A stretch of 64,000 nucleotides of DNA, from contig JARSSO010000055.1 in NCBI GenBank assembly GCA_029624765.1, positions 1-64,000 on the forward strand. Reading direction: 5' to 3'. Source of the DNA: Candidatus Contendibacter sp. GTDB lineage: Bacteria > Pseudomonadota > Gammaproteobacteria > Competibacterales > Competibacteraceae. The notes beneath the pieces are model-generated. The model was not told the origin of the DNA and did not search any database. It worked only from the letters and a program-made list of their open reading frames with translations. Below, one piece after another: positions 47,069 through 56,266 of the stretch (its first letter is position 1; the number at the start of each line of letters is the position of its first letter). The translations under genes were made by a program, and so were the position numbers.

Positions 47069-47760
47069 ATCGAGGCCCAGCCGTCGGGCGTGGCCGGATT
47101 GCTCAGTGGTACTTCCGTGCCAGGCACCGAACGCGACACCGAGCGCATCGAGTTCGACAGCCACTGGAACAATTCGCGAAAGCGCAGTCCCTTCAGTCGC
47201 AGCGGCTGGCGCAGGGCGATGCGCTGGAGGATATCCAGATTGGCGCCTTCGACCCCAACCGCGAAGAAGGCGAAGGCGCGACCTTCCTCGCCCTTGCGGA
47301 TTTCAAGCGCGGCGGCCTGCCAGTCGTCGGTGGGGCTGCCGTCGGTGATCAGGAATACCCAGGGCCGGAAGAAGGGGATGCCGTGCTCCCGGTACAGCGC
47401 CTTGCGCTGGGCGAGCATTTCCAATCCGCGGGTGATCGCCTGACCCATCGGCGTGTCCTTGGCCGCGCTCAGGTGGGGCGGAGTGAAGCGCTCGGCGGTC
47501 TGAAAGTCGGCGACCACCTCGACCGGGCCGAAGCTGACGATGGCGATTTCGACCCGCTTGGCGGCGAGACTGTCGGCCATCAACTCCTCCTTGAACGTGG
47601 CCAGTCCCTCGTTCAATTCGGTGATCGGCGGGCCGTTCATGGACCAGGAGTTATCCAGCAGCAGTACGCAGGGGCAACGCGGCTCCGGGTTGTCGGCGAA
47701 TTCGGCGCCGCTGAAGTCCACGCCGAACGGGGTTTGTTGGGGAAGGTCGAGTTCGTTCAT
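47065..47760 (-). CDS. TerY-like VWA-domain protein
   Basis: 231 residues, a single VWA domain. The MIDAS site is complete: LLLDNSWSM, the Thr in KDTPMGQAI, and [13 protein letters not shown]. TerY proteins belong to the tellurium-resistance (Ter) assemblage. With the phosphatase and kinase that follow, this gene opens the triad operon. None of the TerB, TerC, TerD or TerZ genes are in the window, so the triad is stand-alone here. Confidence 0.88.
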   Translation of the reverse strand: MNELDLPQQTPFGVDFSGAEFADNPEPRCPCVLLLDNSWSMNGPPITELNEGLATFKEELMADSLAAKRVEIAIVSFGPVEVVADFQTAERFTPPHLSAAKDTPMGQAITRGLEMLAQRKALYREHGIPFFRPWVFLITDGSPTDDWQAAALEIRKGEEGRAFAFFAVGVEGANLDILQRIALRQPLRLKGLRFRELFQWLSNSMRSVSRSVPGTEVPLSNPATPDGWASI

Positions 47761-47818
47761 TCCAAGAATCCTCTGGGGCGGCGCGAATGCGAGGGGGCTG
47801 ACTATTGCCGGTAGGCGG

Positions 47819-48214
47819 TCATGTCCGCAATACCCGGACTTCGGGAGTAAGACCCTGTTCCCGTGCGGCCTTGCAAAACCCCTGATCGAAGGTGTGCAGG
47901 ATGGCCTTGCTACAGGCCGCCAGATGCAGGGCGTCGGCGAAATCGGCGCCCAGGCGATACCAGTCCAGCGCCTGAGCCACGGCGTCGTGGTTCTCGATCA
48001 CGGTGTTGTCGGTTTCCAGCAACTCCGCGAAAAACCGGCTGATTCGCTCCCGTGTCTCGCGGTAGCTGGCTCGCAACACCCATTCCGATTCCAGTAGAAC
48101 AGTGCGCGAGATGAATACCGTGTTGGTGGCTAACAGCGCCTCCGCCACATCGGCTTGCGCGGGGGTGTCGTCCACGAGCAAACGCACCAACAGGTTGGTG
48201 TCGAATGCGATCAT
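47819..48214 (-). CDS. vapC: VapC-type PIN-domain toxin
   Basis: 131 residues. The PIN-nuclease acidic residues are FDTN (Asp4 in MIAFDTN), LLESEWVLR (Glu) and DFADALHL (Asp), with a late Asp in HTFDQGF. VapC toxins cut tRNA or rRNA. It overlaps the antitoxin gene by 4 bp, the standard vapBC arrangement. The frame is open to 48268, but the family N-terminus is [13 protein letters not shown]. Confidence 0.9.
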   Translation of the reverse strand: MIAFDTNLLVRLLVDDTPAQADVAEALLATNTVFISRTVLLESEWVLRASYRETRERISRFFAELLETDNTVIENHDAVAQALDWYRLGADFADALHLAACSKAILHTFDQGFCKAAREQGLTPEVRVLRT

Positions 48215-48486
48215 CGGCTGCGCTTCTCGGACTCTTCCCAGTCGGCGCGGTAATCCACTGGCTTGCACAATTCTTCGATGGGAATGGGTGGCCCATCATG
48301 CTTCAGCATCCCGCGCAAGTCCTCAAGACGTTTACCGGTCTTTTTGGGCTTGGTCTTCAGCATGATGCCGTTGCCGGCGGGGGTCACGGTCAGTTCGGTG
48401 CCGGCTTCCCAGTGCAGCGCATCACGGATGTCCTTGGGAATGACGACCTGACCTTTGGTGGATAGAGTGATGGTGGCGGTGGGCAT
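48211..48486 (-). CDS. vapB: VapB-type AbrB/MazE-fold antitoxin
   Basis: 91 residues. The N-terminal swapped-hairpin DNA-binding domain reads TITLSTKGQVVIPKDIRDAL. The C-terminal part (residues about 50-91, Pro/Glu-rich) should wrap the toxin. GGAGGT precedes the ATG. The open frame extends upstream to 48759, but that part is not antitoxin-like. The product normally represses its own promoter, located just upstream. Confidence 0.88.
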   Translation of the reverse strand: MPTATITLSTKGQVVIPKDIRDALHWEAGTELTVTPAGNGIMLKTKPKKTGKRLEDLRGMLKHDGPPIPIEELCKPVDYRADWEESEKRSR

Positions 48487-48791
48487 GGCGACCTCCGGTA
48501 AGAAAAAAGGTAAGGAGATTAGTATGGTTCGGTAGCGATTGGGGTACAAGCCCGACCTTGCCCCGTATTCCGCGTCTCCACCGCCAGCGTATTGATCGAA
48601 CGCAAGAACGGTCGCGGCCACGTTTCCACCGCCGATCAGCACGGTTTCCCGCGCCGGGCATTCGACAGACACCCCGGCGGAAACTATAGTTGCGCTAGGG
48701 CCATGCGCGCGGGCGGCGGCGTGGTGACGCTGACCGAAACCCGGTGAGCCAGGGCCCACAGACCTTCAACCCTTTCATAAGGAAGCCGTCC
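48487..48791. other. Intergenic region between divergent vapB and pgi
   Basis: 305 bp. The left side carries the vapBC promoter and a doubled GGTAAG motif (48497-48502 and 48509-48514) that may be part of the antitoxin operator. The right side leads into pgi. No gene could be recognised in the middle. Confidence 0.4.
48521..48549 (-). promoter_or_regulatory. Predicted sigma70 promoter of vapBC
   Basis: Read on the minus strand: TTGTAC (48544-48549), a 17-bp spacer, CATACT (48521-48526). Four matches in each box with ideal spacing, 34 bp from the vapB start codon. Confidence 0.5.
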
Positions 48792-50432
48792 ATGTCCGTT
48801 CCCAGCGACCTGCCGGTCTGGCAAGCATTGCAAGCCCATCATGCCGCCATCGCCGACCTGCACCTGCGCGACCTGTTCGCCGCCGATCCCGGACGTTTCG
48901 ACCGATTCTCCCGGCGATTCGGCGACTTGCTGGTGGATTTCTCCAAGCATCGCATCACCGGGGAAACTCTTGGCCTGTTGATCGAACTGGCCCGCCAGGC
49001 GCAATTGCCGGCCTGGATCGAGCGGACGTTCAACGGGGAGATGATCAACCACACCGAACGCCGCTCGGTGCTGCACGTCGCGCTGCGCAACCGGAGCGAC
49101 CGGCCGATCCTCGTCAACGGTGAGAACGTCATGCCGGGCGTGAACGCGGTGCTGGAGCACATGCGCAAGTTCGCCGACCAGATCCGGCGCGGCAAGTGGC
49201 GCGGCCACACCGGCAAGCGCATCCGCGACGTGGTCAACATCGGCATCGGCGGGTCCGACCTGGGGCCGAAAATGATCTGCGAGGCGCTGGAGCCCTACGG
49301 CGATCCGACGCTGCGGATGCACTTCGTTTCCAACGTGGACGGCGCCCACATCAGCCACGTCCTGGCCGAGTGCGACCCGGAAAGCACCCTGTTCATCGTC
49401 GCGTCCAAGACCTTCACCACCCAGGAGACCATGACCAACGCCCATACCGCCCGCGCCTGGCTGGTCAAGGAACTGGGCGACGAATCGGCGGTGGCCAAGC
49501 ACTTCGTCGCGGTGTCCACCAACGCCGCCGGGGTGAGCAAGTTCGGCATCGACACCGCCAACATGTTCGAATTCTGGGATTGGGTGGGCGGGCGCTACTC
49601 GCTGTGGTCGGCCATCGGCCTGCCCATCGTGGTCTATCTCGGCATGGACCATTTCACCGAGTTGCTGGACGGCGCGCACGCCATGGACGAGCACTTCCGC
49701 ACCGCGCCGCTGGAGGAAAACCTGCCGGCGATCCTTGGACTGCTGGGGGTCTGGTACATCGACTTCTTCGGCGCCGACAGCCATGTCATGCTGATCTACG
49801 ACGACTATCTGCGCTCGCTGCCCGATTATCTGCAACAACTGGACATGGAAAGCAACGGCAAGACCATCGACCGCGACGGTCAACTGGTTCGAGTCAACAC
49901 CGGTCCAATTCTGTGGGGCAGCCTGGGTAACAACGGCCAGCACGCCTACTACCAACTGCTCCATCAGGGCACGCACCTGGTGCCGGCGGACTTCCTCGCC
50001 CCGGCGCACAGCCCGAATCCCATCGGCGAGCATCACCCGATCCTGCTGGCCAACTGCCTGGCTCAGGCCGAGGCGATGATGGTCGGCAAGACCGAGGCGC
50101 AGGCCCGCGCCGAACTGGAGAAACAGGGCATGAGCGGCGAGGCGCTGGAAAAGTTGCTGCCCTACAAGGTTTTCCCCGGCAACCGGCCCAGCACCAGCCT
50201 GTTCTACCGTCGGCTGACTCCGCAAGTGCTGGGCTCGCTGATCGCGCTGTACGAGCACAAGGTGTTTACCCAGGGCGTGGTCTGGAACATCAATTCCTTC
50301 GATCAGTGGGGCGTGGAGCTGGGCAAGCAACTGGCGAACGCCATCCTGCCGGAATTGAAGGGCGACCGGCCCGCCAGCGGACACGACGCCTCGACCCTGG
50401 GGCTGATTCGATTCTGCCGCGACGAAGATTGA
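48792..50432 (+). CDS. pgi: Glucose-6-phosphate isomerase
   Basis: 546 residues, the usual length. It interconverts glucose 6-phosphate and fructose 6-phosphate. [26 protein letters not shown], the [17 protein letters not shown] segment and [14 protein letters not shown] [13 protein letters not shown] include the catalytic Arg, Glu, His and Lys regions. AAGGA lies 9 nt before the ATG at 48792. The in-frame extension to 48744 is probably untranslated. It stands alone. Confidence 0.96.
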   Translation: MSVPSDLPVWQALQAHHAAIADLHLRDLFAADPGRFDRFSRRFGDLLVDFSKHRITGETLGLLIELARQAQLPAWIERTFNGEMINHTERRSVLHVALRNRSDRPILVNGENVMPGVNAVLEHMRKFADQIRRGKWRGHTGKRIRDVVNIGIGGSDLGPKMICEALEPYGDPTLRMHFVSNVDGAHISHVLAECDPESTLFIVASKTFTTQETMTNAHTARAWLVKELGDESAVAKHFVAVSTNAAGVSKFGIDTANMFEFWDWVGGRYSLWSAIGLPIVVYLGMDHFTELLDGAHAMDEHFRTAPLEENLPAILGLLGVWYIDFFGADSHVMLIYDDYLRSLPDYLQQLDMESNGKTIDRDGQLVRVNTGPILWGSLGNNGQHAYYQLLHQGTHLVPADFLAPAHSPNPIGEHHPILLANCLAQAEAMMVGKTEAQARAELEKQGMSGEALEKLLPYKVFPGNRPSTSLFYRRLTPQVLGSLIALYEHKVFTQGVVWNINSFDQWGVELGKQLANAILPELKGDRPASGHDASTLGLIRFCRDED

Positions 50433-50505
50433 CGGCGGACGGTGGGCGAGGGCGGTGGCCGGGGACATGCCGGCCCCGCCTCGACCCAGCATGACCGGGC
50501 CGGGT

Positions 50506-50667
50506 TCAATAACGTTTTTTCTGTTCGGCCTTGCGTTCGATGGCCTGGCCGGCGGCCTTGAGGTCCTGACCGGCTCCCTTGACCGTGTTGCAGGCGCTCA
50601 GGCCGCCGGCAAGCAGCGCAAACGCGCCCAGCAACAACAGGGCCACGCGGATGGATTTTCGGTTCAT
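50506..50667 (-). CDS. Entericidin-like small lipoprotein
   Basis: 53 residues, found by reading the minus strand. It starts MNRKSIRVALLLLGAFALLA, has a lipobox-like LSAC (cysteine at 26), then CNTVKGAGQDLKAAGQAIER, and ends EQKKRY. The segment NTVKGAGxDLxxAGxAIE is characteristic of the entericidin EcnA/EcnB family. These are tiny envelope lipoproteins that in E. coli form an antidote/toxin pair linked to stationary-phase lysis. GGGGAAG lies upstream of the ATG. Only one such gene is here. It is convergent with pgi and divergent from the YdcH-like gene. Confidence 0.85.
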   Translation of the reverse strand: MNRKSIRVALLLLGAFALLAGGLSACNTVKGAGQDLKAAGQAIERKAEQKKRY

Positions 50668-50783
50668 CGAGCTATCTTCCCCATTGATTCAACAGGTTGT
50701 GGATCATGACAAGAGTTCGGCCGGCCAGGCCGCCGGGCTTGGGCCGACGAGCGCCGGGCGGGTTGTTGGACCGTTGGAACCGC

Positions 50784-50813
50784 CTGACGGTGGCGCGGGC
50801 CGCTTGATATACT
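50784..50813 (+). promoter_or_regulatory. Predicted promoter of the YdcH-like gene
   Basis: CTGACG (50784-50789), an 18-bp spacer, and TATACT (50808-50813, five of six matches). It lies 57 bp upstream of the ATG at 50871. Confidence 0.45.
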
Positions 50814-50870
50814 GAAACTTCAAACAACATTCATCCGTCCGCAACAGAATCCTGATAGGGGGATCACCCG

Positions 50871-51131
50871 ATGCTTGGAGAGAGCCACGATCTGTTCCAT
50901 GAATTTCCCGAATATCGGGACCGCATCGCCGAACTGAAGGACGCCGATCCCAAGTTCGCGCATCTGTACGACGACTACCATGCGGTCAACGACGAAGTGG
51001 AGCGCATCGAACTTCAGATCGAGACACCTTCGGACTACTACACCGAGACCCTGAAGAAACAGCGCCTGCACCTGAAGGACGAGATTTACGCCATCCTGCG
51101 CCGGGCACGGGCGCGGGAACAACTGGTTTGA
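50871..51131 (+). CDS. YdcH/DUF465 family protein
   Basis: 86 residues, helical. HDLFHEFPEYRDRIAELK and KFAHLYDDYHAVNDEVERIE are the YdcH hallmarks. TPSDYYTETLKKQRLHLKDE follows. The family is a small coiled-coil of unknown function, widespread in proteobacteria. It has its own promoter and no operon partners. Confidence 0.88.
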   Translation: MLGESHDLFHEFPEYRDRIAELKDADPKFAHLYDDYHAVNDEVERIELQIETPSDYYTETLKKQRLHLKDEIYAILRRARAREQLV

Positions 51132-51215
51132 GGTCTTTCCCGCCGTTGTTCCGGGTGGACGCGAACGCTGGACGTCTTCGCCGGGCGTCGATTTGAGAGG
51201 CGTTTTTGTAAAGCT

Positions 51216-51569
51216 TCAGGGGGGTGGCGGCGCGGAATCGCCACGGGTCGAATTCGCCGACGCCGCGATTCGGGTTCGACTCCGCCGGGGCCGTTCGCCT
51301 GGCGGACCCGGTTCCGCCGACGCGCTCGGAAGTCGGCGCGACGAGGTCGCCGGCCGGCCGGATTCGGTGACGGATCCGCCGCGCGCCCGCCGCAGCCAGC
51401 CCAGCATCCGCCGCTCCAGCGCGTCCTGCCCGGCGGGCGTCAGGTCCCGGAAGATCAACGCCCCGGTCCCCACCAGCAGCATCAATCCGCCCAGGAAAGT
51501 GACCAGCGGTTGCAGGAAGGCAATCGTCAGCGCCGCCAGGACGACCAGCAGGATGTGTCGAAATTTCAT
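51216..51569 (-). CDS. Small membrane protein encoded with a PP2C phosphatase
   Basis: 117 residues from the ATG at 51569. Two closely spaced membrane helices (residues 5-19 and 21-40: LLVVLAALTIAFLQPLV and FLGGLMLLVGTGALIF) precede a basic, Pro/Arg/Ser-rich cytoplasmic tail. I know no family. It overlaps the phosphatase gene by 4 bp, so it may hold the phosphatase at the membrane. The tail is low-complexity, and its extent could be affected by sequencing error. Confidence 0.55.
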   Translation of the reverse strand: MKFRHILLVVLAALTIAFLQPLVTFLGGLMLLVGTGALIFRDLTPAGQDALERRMLGWLRRARGGSVTESGRPATSSRRLPSASAEPGPPGERPRRSRTRIAASANSTRGDSAPPPP

Positions 51570-52570
51570 GAGATATCCTCCGGGAGTGAATGTTCGACTC
51601 GCCCGGGCCGGCGCGCGAGGATGACCGTGCAATTGTCGTCCGGATGGCTGCGCTGTCGGCGAATCTCTTCCGCCAGTTCGGCCAGCAGCGAGTCCGCCAG
51701 TTCCTCGAGCGGGCGGTCCGCCTGTCCCAGCAGCGCCGGCCAGCGTTGGATGAACGCCTGGGGATTGGCAAGGCGCCAGAGACCGTCGCTGGCGAGAAGA
51801 TAAATCCGCCCCGGTTCCAGCGCCAGGGCGCGACGGTCGCCCAATCCGCGCAGGAACAGCGGCAGGTTGCCCTCGTGCAGCTCGAACAGGTCCTCCGCGA
51901 TGGCCGCGGGATAAAGCCAGGAAGCGCCCAGGGCGCCGCCCAACCCGAAAGCCTGGCTGATCTGGGAATTGGTCTGGGCGTGAACCCGTTGAAACCACTG
52001 CGCGCCGTTCATCAGGCCGAGCAGCGCCATGTGGGTGGCCGGGACGTGGTCCACGGTCAGACAGCGAACCCGCCGCGCGTCCACGACGTAGAGCCGCGAA
52101 TCGCCCACGTGAAACAGCAGAGCGGGGCCGCTGGGAGGAATTTCGAGCAGGATCAAGGTGCAACCCGCTTCCAGCCCAGCTGCCTGAAACTGTTGGCGCA
52201 GCCGATGGTGCAGCGCGCTCAGACCTGCGGAAATCGGGGCCAGGTCCACGGCGGCTGGAAGCCCAAGCAGACCCTCGAGGGTTTTTTCGGTCGCTTCCCG
52301 GCCATGACTGTGGCCGCCCATGCCGTCGAGGAGGGCCAGTCGCCGATGGCCAGGCGGCCAGTCGGGCAGGCGCAGTTCGGTTTCCCGCTCGTCCCACAGG
52401 AAGCGGGCCTGTCCCTGGCCATCGATGACAAGATAATTGTCCTGGTTTTCCTGGCGCCCATGGCCGGTGGGCGAGCGCAACGAACGCACGGCGATTTCCA
52501 GGGGCGAACCGGCGGGGAACGGCATGGGATCGGAAACATCGGTGGCGTTCATCGTTTGGTCAATGGGCAT
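51566..52570 (-). CDS. PP2C-family protein phosphatase
   Basis: 334 residues from the ATG at 52570. A GTG at 52609 and an ATG at 52552 are alternatives, and no ribosome site decides. The motifs are GRQENQDNYLVID, LLDGMGGHSHGR, FHVGDSRLYVVD, LASDGLW and HPDDNCTVIL, giving a full set of metal-binding Asp residues, so it is likely active on Ser/Thr phosphate. It is divergent from a pseudokinase gene across 174 bp and overlaps the small membrane protein gene. Its likely counterparts are the kinases at 52.7 and 59.2 kb. Confidence 0.82.
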   Translation of the reverse strand: MPIDQTMNATDVSDPMPFPAGSPLEIAVRSLRSPTGHGRQENQDNYLVIDGQGQARFLWDERETELRLPDWPPGHRRLALLDGMGGHSHGREATEKTLEGLLGLPAAVDLAPISAGLSALHHRLRQQFQAAGLEAGCTLILLEIPPSGPALLFHVGDSRLYVVDARRVRCLTVDHVPATHMALLGLMNGAQWFQRVHAQTNSQISQAFGLGGALGASWLYPAAIAEDLFELHEGNLPLFLRGLGDRRALALEPGRIYLLASDGLWRLANPQAFIQRWPALLGQADRPLEELADSLLAELAEEIRRQRSHPDDNCTVILARRPGRVEHSLPEDIS

Positions 52571-52744
52571 CGGTTGGATCGTGAAGGTTGCGAAGGAGGG
52601 CGGTTTCACGCGGACGCGACCGAATCCCTTGATCGAAATCGCCCCGGCGCGTGACGGTTCATCCTCTGCTAGACTAGATCATAATGCGACTTGACACTGC
52701 CCTGTCCAAACCAATCTTCGAACCATACTGACGAATTCAAGGTC

Positions 52745-55429
52745 ATGGATCTCGAAACGCATCCCGAATCACTTGCGAAAGCCCGCGACGCCGGCCAGCC
52801 GGCCCAGACGGAAATGGGGCGCCAGGAGCCGGCGTCGGAATCGTCCGGATTCGACACGGATGGGCGGTCTCCACCGGCAAATGACCCGTCGGCGGATGCC
52901 GCGCAAACGCTCGACCTGGTGGAGGAGCCCGCGGTTGCGGAGGAGGGGACCGAGGCGCTCGTGGCCGGCATGGTGATTGGACCGGCCCAGCGTCAGTTTC
53001 GCTTGGTAAGCGCGTTGGGCGGCCGGGGGCAGATCTGGCTGGCGCGCGCGGTCGCGCCGGTCCTGGACGCGGTCGAGGGTGGGTTGGAGGAGTTTCGGGC
53101 CATCAAGATTTTTCTGCCCTCGGCCGGTCTTCGGGAAACCGACCACGAGGAACGGGCGCTGCGCGCGGACATGATCAACTTGCGCAGCTACCTGACCCGG
53201 GTCAGGGCGCGGGTGGAACTGGCCCTGAAACTGAACCATCCGCATATCGCCCGGGCGTATGGTTGGTGGCACGGCGCCGACGGCTGGCCGTTCGTCGAAA
53301 TGGAATACCTGGATCACCAGCACGGCCGCGACTTGGCGCAACTGCTGGCCGAACAGGGTCGGGATGGATTCCCGTTCGAGACCATGCTGGAATGGCTGCG
53401 GCCGGTCGCCGCCGCTCTGGATTACGGTCGCCGCGAGCACCGGCTCGCCCATCAGCACCTCGACGTCGATACGGTGTTCATTACCGCCCAGAGGGAGGTC
53501 AAACTGCTGGGATTCGGTCTGGCCGCCGAACCCCGGGAACCCCGTAGCGTGTTGTTCAGCACGGGCGGCTCGGCCGAAGCGGCCGGCCTGGTGGAGTCGG
53601 TGGCGGTCGAGACCACGTTCCGCCGCGATGTGTTCGCCCTGGCGCTGCTGGTCTACCGGTTGTTGATGGGACGGAGCGCCTACGAAGCCCAGAACGGGCA
53701 GGCGAACATGGTGCCGCGCCCGGCCGGGTTGACGGACGATACCTGGCGGGTGTTGCGGCGGGGGCTGGCGTATCCCAGCGAACTGTGTCCGACCGATGCC
53801 GGCCGATTCATGCGCGAGCTGGAAGCCGCCCAACAGCCCCTCATGGTTGGCGCGCGCGAACGCGCGGCGGGCTGGAAGCGATGGGCTTTGGCCGGTGGTC
53901 TGGGTCTGGCGGTGGCCTTGGGCGCCTACACCCTGGTCGAACATTATCTTGGCGGTTCAAGGCCGGTTCAACCGACGGCGACCGACCAGACCGCTTCGTC
54001 GGTTCCGGCGCCGGCTCCGACCACCGGGTTGGCCGTTCCAGCGGGGGACGCGGAACGCGAGATCGATCAGCGCGCCTTCGAGTCCGCCAAGCGGGTGGAT
54101 ACGCTGCAGGCATACCGGCTTTATTTGCAGCGTTGCCCACGTTGCGGCTACGAGAAAGAGGCGCGGACCGCGATCGCCCGCATCGAGACCCAGGAAAAAG
54201 TGGATCAGCTCAAGGCCGATTTCGAAAAGCTCGCGCAGGCGCTGGAACGGGACAAGCGCGGCGATCGGGGTGACGAGGCCCTGTCCCGGCTGGAGGCGCT
54301 GGCGGCGCTGGCGCCCGACGATCCCCTGGTCGCCGAGGGTCGACGGCGTCTTGCGCTCGGCTGGGCGGCGCTGGCGCAGGCGGCCATCAACCGGAAGGAG
54401 CTGGCCGAGGCCAGAAAATGGCTGAAAAAGGCCGAGGCGGTCCAACCCAAACAGCTCGAACTGGCCCGGTTGACCCAGGCTTTGGAGCAGGCCGAAACCG
54501 AGGAACAGGTCCGGCGACTGGACGCCGAGGCGTTCGCCGTCGCCCAGCGCGCCAACACGCGCCGCGCCTACTGGACTTATCTTGAACGGTGCGCGCCGAC
54601 GACGTGTAGCCATCGCGCCGAAGCCGATGCGGCGCTGGCCCGGCTGGCGCCGCCCTATCCGGTCTTGCGCGACCGCCTGAGCGACGGTTCGCAGGGCCCG
54701 GAGATGGTCAAGATTCCAGCGGGTGGGTTCCAGATGGGGTCGCCAGTCCACGAGAAGGGGCGTTACAACGATGAAGCGTCGCGGTGGGTGCGGATCGAGA
54801 AACCGTTCGCCATCGGCAAATACGAGGTGACGTTTCAAGAGTACGACCGATTCGCGGCGGCGGCCGGTCGGGTCCGGCCCAACGACCATGGCTGGGGCCG
54901 CGACCGGCGGCCGGTGATCAACATTCCCTGGATGGGCGCCGTGGCCTATGCCGACTGGCTGTCGAAGCAAACAGGGGCCTATTATCGCCTGCCGACCGAG
55001 GCGGAGTGGGAATACGCGGCCCGCGCCGGGGTAACGGCCAGCCGCTACTGGGGCGACGATCCCGACCAGGGTTGCGCCTACGTCAACGCCGCCGATCTGG
55101 ACGGCAAACAGGCGTTCGTGGGCTGGACGGCGATGAAATGCCGCGACGGCGAGGTTCACACGGCACCGGTGGGCAAGTATCGCAACAACGATTTCGGCCT
55201 GCACGACATGCTCGGCAATGTGCTGGAATGGACCTGTTCGCTGTACGACCAGAGTGTTCCCGCGCCGGTCCAGGAGTGCCAGGGTCAGGCCGGAGACCGA
55301 CAATTCGTGGTGCGCGGCGGCTCCTGGAACGACGAGCCGCGCAATGTCCGATCGGCCGACCGGCATCGCGCCCGGCCCGATTTCCAGGATTATTCCCTGG
55401 GGTTCCGCCTGGTTCGGGAGTTGCCCTAG
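52745..55429 (+). CDS. Transmembrane pseudokinase with SUMF1-like (FGE-sulfatase) domain
   Basis: 894 residues from the ATG at 52745. An acidic N-terminal leader of about 80 residues is followed by a kinase-fold domain (about 85-370). The beta-3 Lys is kept (Lys121 in FRAIKIFLP), but the catalytic loop reads HQHLDVDTV (236-244) instead of HRDLKPxNI, and the DFG is GFG (Gly256). Catalytic Asp, Asn and metal Asp are therefore missing. A membrane helix (about 380-400) precedes a long coiled-coil repeat region and a C-terminal SUMF1-like domain (about 651-894). The cysteines of true formylglycine-generating enzymes near RGGSW are absent. It heads the rightward cluster with a Mla-like transporter. 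Confidence 0.78.
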   Translation: MDLETHPESLAKARDAGQPAQTEMGRQEPASESSGFDTDGRSPPANDPSADAAQTLDLVEEPAVAEEGTEALVAGMVIGPAQRQFRLVSALGGRGQIWLARAVAPVLDAVEGGLEEFRAIKIFLPSAGLRETDHEERALRADMINLRSYLTRVRARVELALKLNHPHIARAYGWWHGADGWPFVEMEYLDHQHGRDLAQLLAEQGRDGFPFETMLEWLRPVAAALDYGRREHRLAHQHLDVDTVFITAQREVKLLGFGLAAEPREPRSVLFSTGGSAEAAGLVESVAVETTFRRDVFALALLVYRLLMGRSAYEAQNGQANMVPRPAGLTDDTWRVLRRGLAYPSELCPTDAGRFMRELEAAQQPLMVGARERAAGWKRWALAGGLGLAVALGAYTLVEHYLGGSRPVQPTATDQTASSVPAPAPTTGLAVPAGDAEREIDQRAFESAKRVDTLQAYRLYLQRCPRCGYEKEARTAIARIETQEKVDQLKADFEKLAQALERDKRGDRGDEALSRLEALAALAPDDPLVAEGRRRLALGWAALAQAAINRKELAEARKWLKKAEAVQPKQLELARLTQALEQAETEEQVRRLDAEAFAVAQRANTRRAYWTYLERCAPTTCSHRAEADAALARLAPPYPVLRDRLSDGSQGPEMVKIPAGGFQMGSPVHEKGRYNDEASRWVRIEKPFAIGKYEVTFQEYDRFAAAAGRVRPNDHGWGRDRRPVINIPWMGAVAYADWLSKQTGAYYRLPTEAEWEYAARAGVTASRYWGDDPDQGCAYVNAADLDGKQAFVGWTAMKCRDGEVHTAPVGKYRNNDFGLHDMLGNVLEWTCSLYDQSVPAPVQECQGQAGDRQFVVRGGSWNDEPRNVRSADRHRARPDFQDYSLGFRLVRELP

Positions 55430-55462
55430 ATTTTGGTTCCCAGCGCCGCGAATGGATCGTTC

Positions 55463-56266
55463 ATGGCCGCGACCCCGTCGGCTCGTGGATGGCGGAGCGT
55501 CGAGTCTCTGGGCCGGGCCGTCCTCCAGTTGCCCGAGAGCGTGCTGGAGGAACTGGATTTTCTCGCGGTCGTGCTGATGAGCGCCGGTTCCATGCCGCGG
55601 GGAGAATGGCCGTTCCTGATCCGGCATGCCTGGCAGCAGGTTTACTTCACGGCGGTGCAGCAAGCCTATCTCTTCACGGCGGTGGGCGCGATCATCGGCG
55701 TGTTGACGGCGTTTCCGCTCATCGTGTTTCGGATCGAGGATCCCCATTTGCTGGGGCGCATCATGCACATCATGATGTATCACCAGCTCAATCCCATCCT
55801 GGCTACCTTGTTCGTGGCAGGGCTGTCGGGCGCGGCCATCACCGCGGAACTGGGCGAACTCAGGGCCAACCAGGCGATCGAACATTTGGTGGCGATGGGC
55901 GTCAATCCCCACAGCTTTTTCGTGTTGCCCCGACTGATCGGCATGGCGGTGTCGCTGCCGATTCTGGTGTTGTGGTTGAATGTCGGCGTCACGGTCGGCG
56001 CGGCGACGATGTTGAACCTTTACCAGAATGTGCCGCCGACGGCGTTTTTTCGGATGTGTCTGGCGGAGCTGAACCTCGGATCGCTGGCCTTGACCGGCGG
56101 GATGGTGGTCATGCAGGCGATCCATGTCATTCTGGTGCAAACCTCGCGCGCCTTTCGCGTCGGCGCCTACGTGGATATTCCGCGCACCCTGCCCAATGCC
56201 TTCGCGCGCTCGTTCATCGGTTGCCTGATCATCACCCTGTTGTTTTCACTGATACGTTATGGCTGA
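55463..56266 (+). CDS. MlaE-type permease of an MCE transporter
   Basis: 267 residues with about five to six membrane helices. It carries the MlaE pattern: AVGAIIGVLTAFPLIVFRI, ATLFVAGLSGAAITAELGEL (the conserved EL-E-turn) and AMGVNPHSFFVLPRLIGM. MlaE permeases move lipids between membranes together with an ATPase and MCE proteins. It overlaps the ATPase gene by 8 bp. The start could also lie upstream at a TTG (55433). Confidence 0.86.
   Translation: MAATPSARGWRSVESLGRAVLQLPESVLEELDFLAVVLMSAGSMPRGEWPFLIRHAWQQVYFTAVQQAYLFTAVGAIIGVLTAFPLIVFRIEDPHLLGRIMHIMMYHQLNPILATLFVAGLSGAAITAELGELRANQAIEHLVAMGVNPHSFFVLPRLIGMAVSLPILVLWLNVGVTVGAATMLNLYQNVPPTAFFRMCLAELNLGSLALTGGMVVMQAIHVILVQTSRAFRVGAYVDIPRTLPNAFARSFIGCLIITLLFSLIRYG

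Noticed and set aside
52681..52729. TTGACA at 52691 and CATACT at 52724 as a promoter for the pseudokinase
   Set aside because: The spacer is 27 bp, too long for sigma70.
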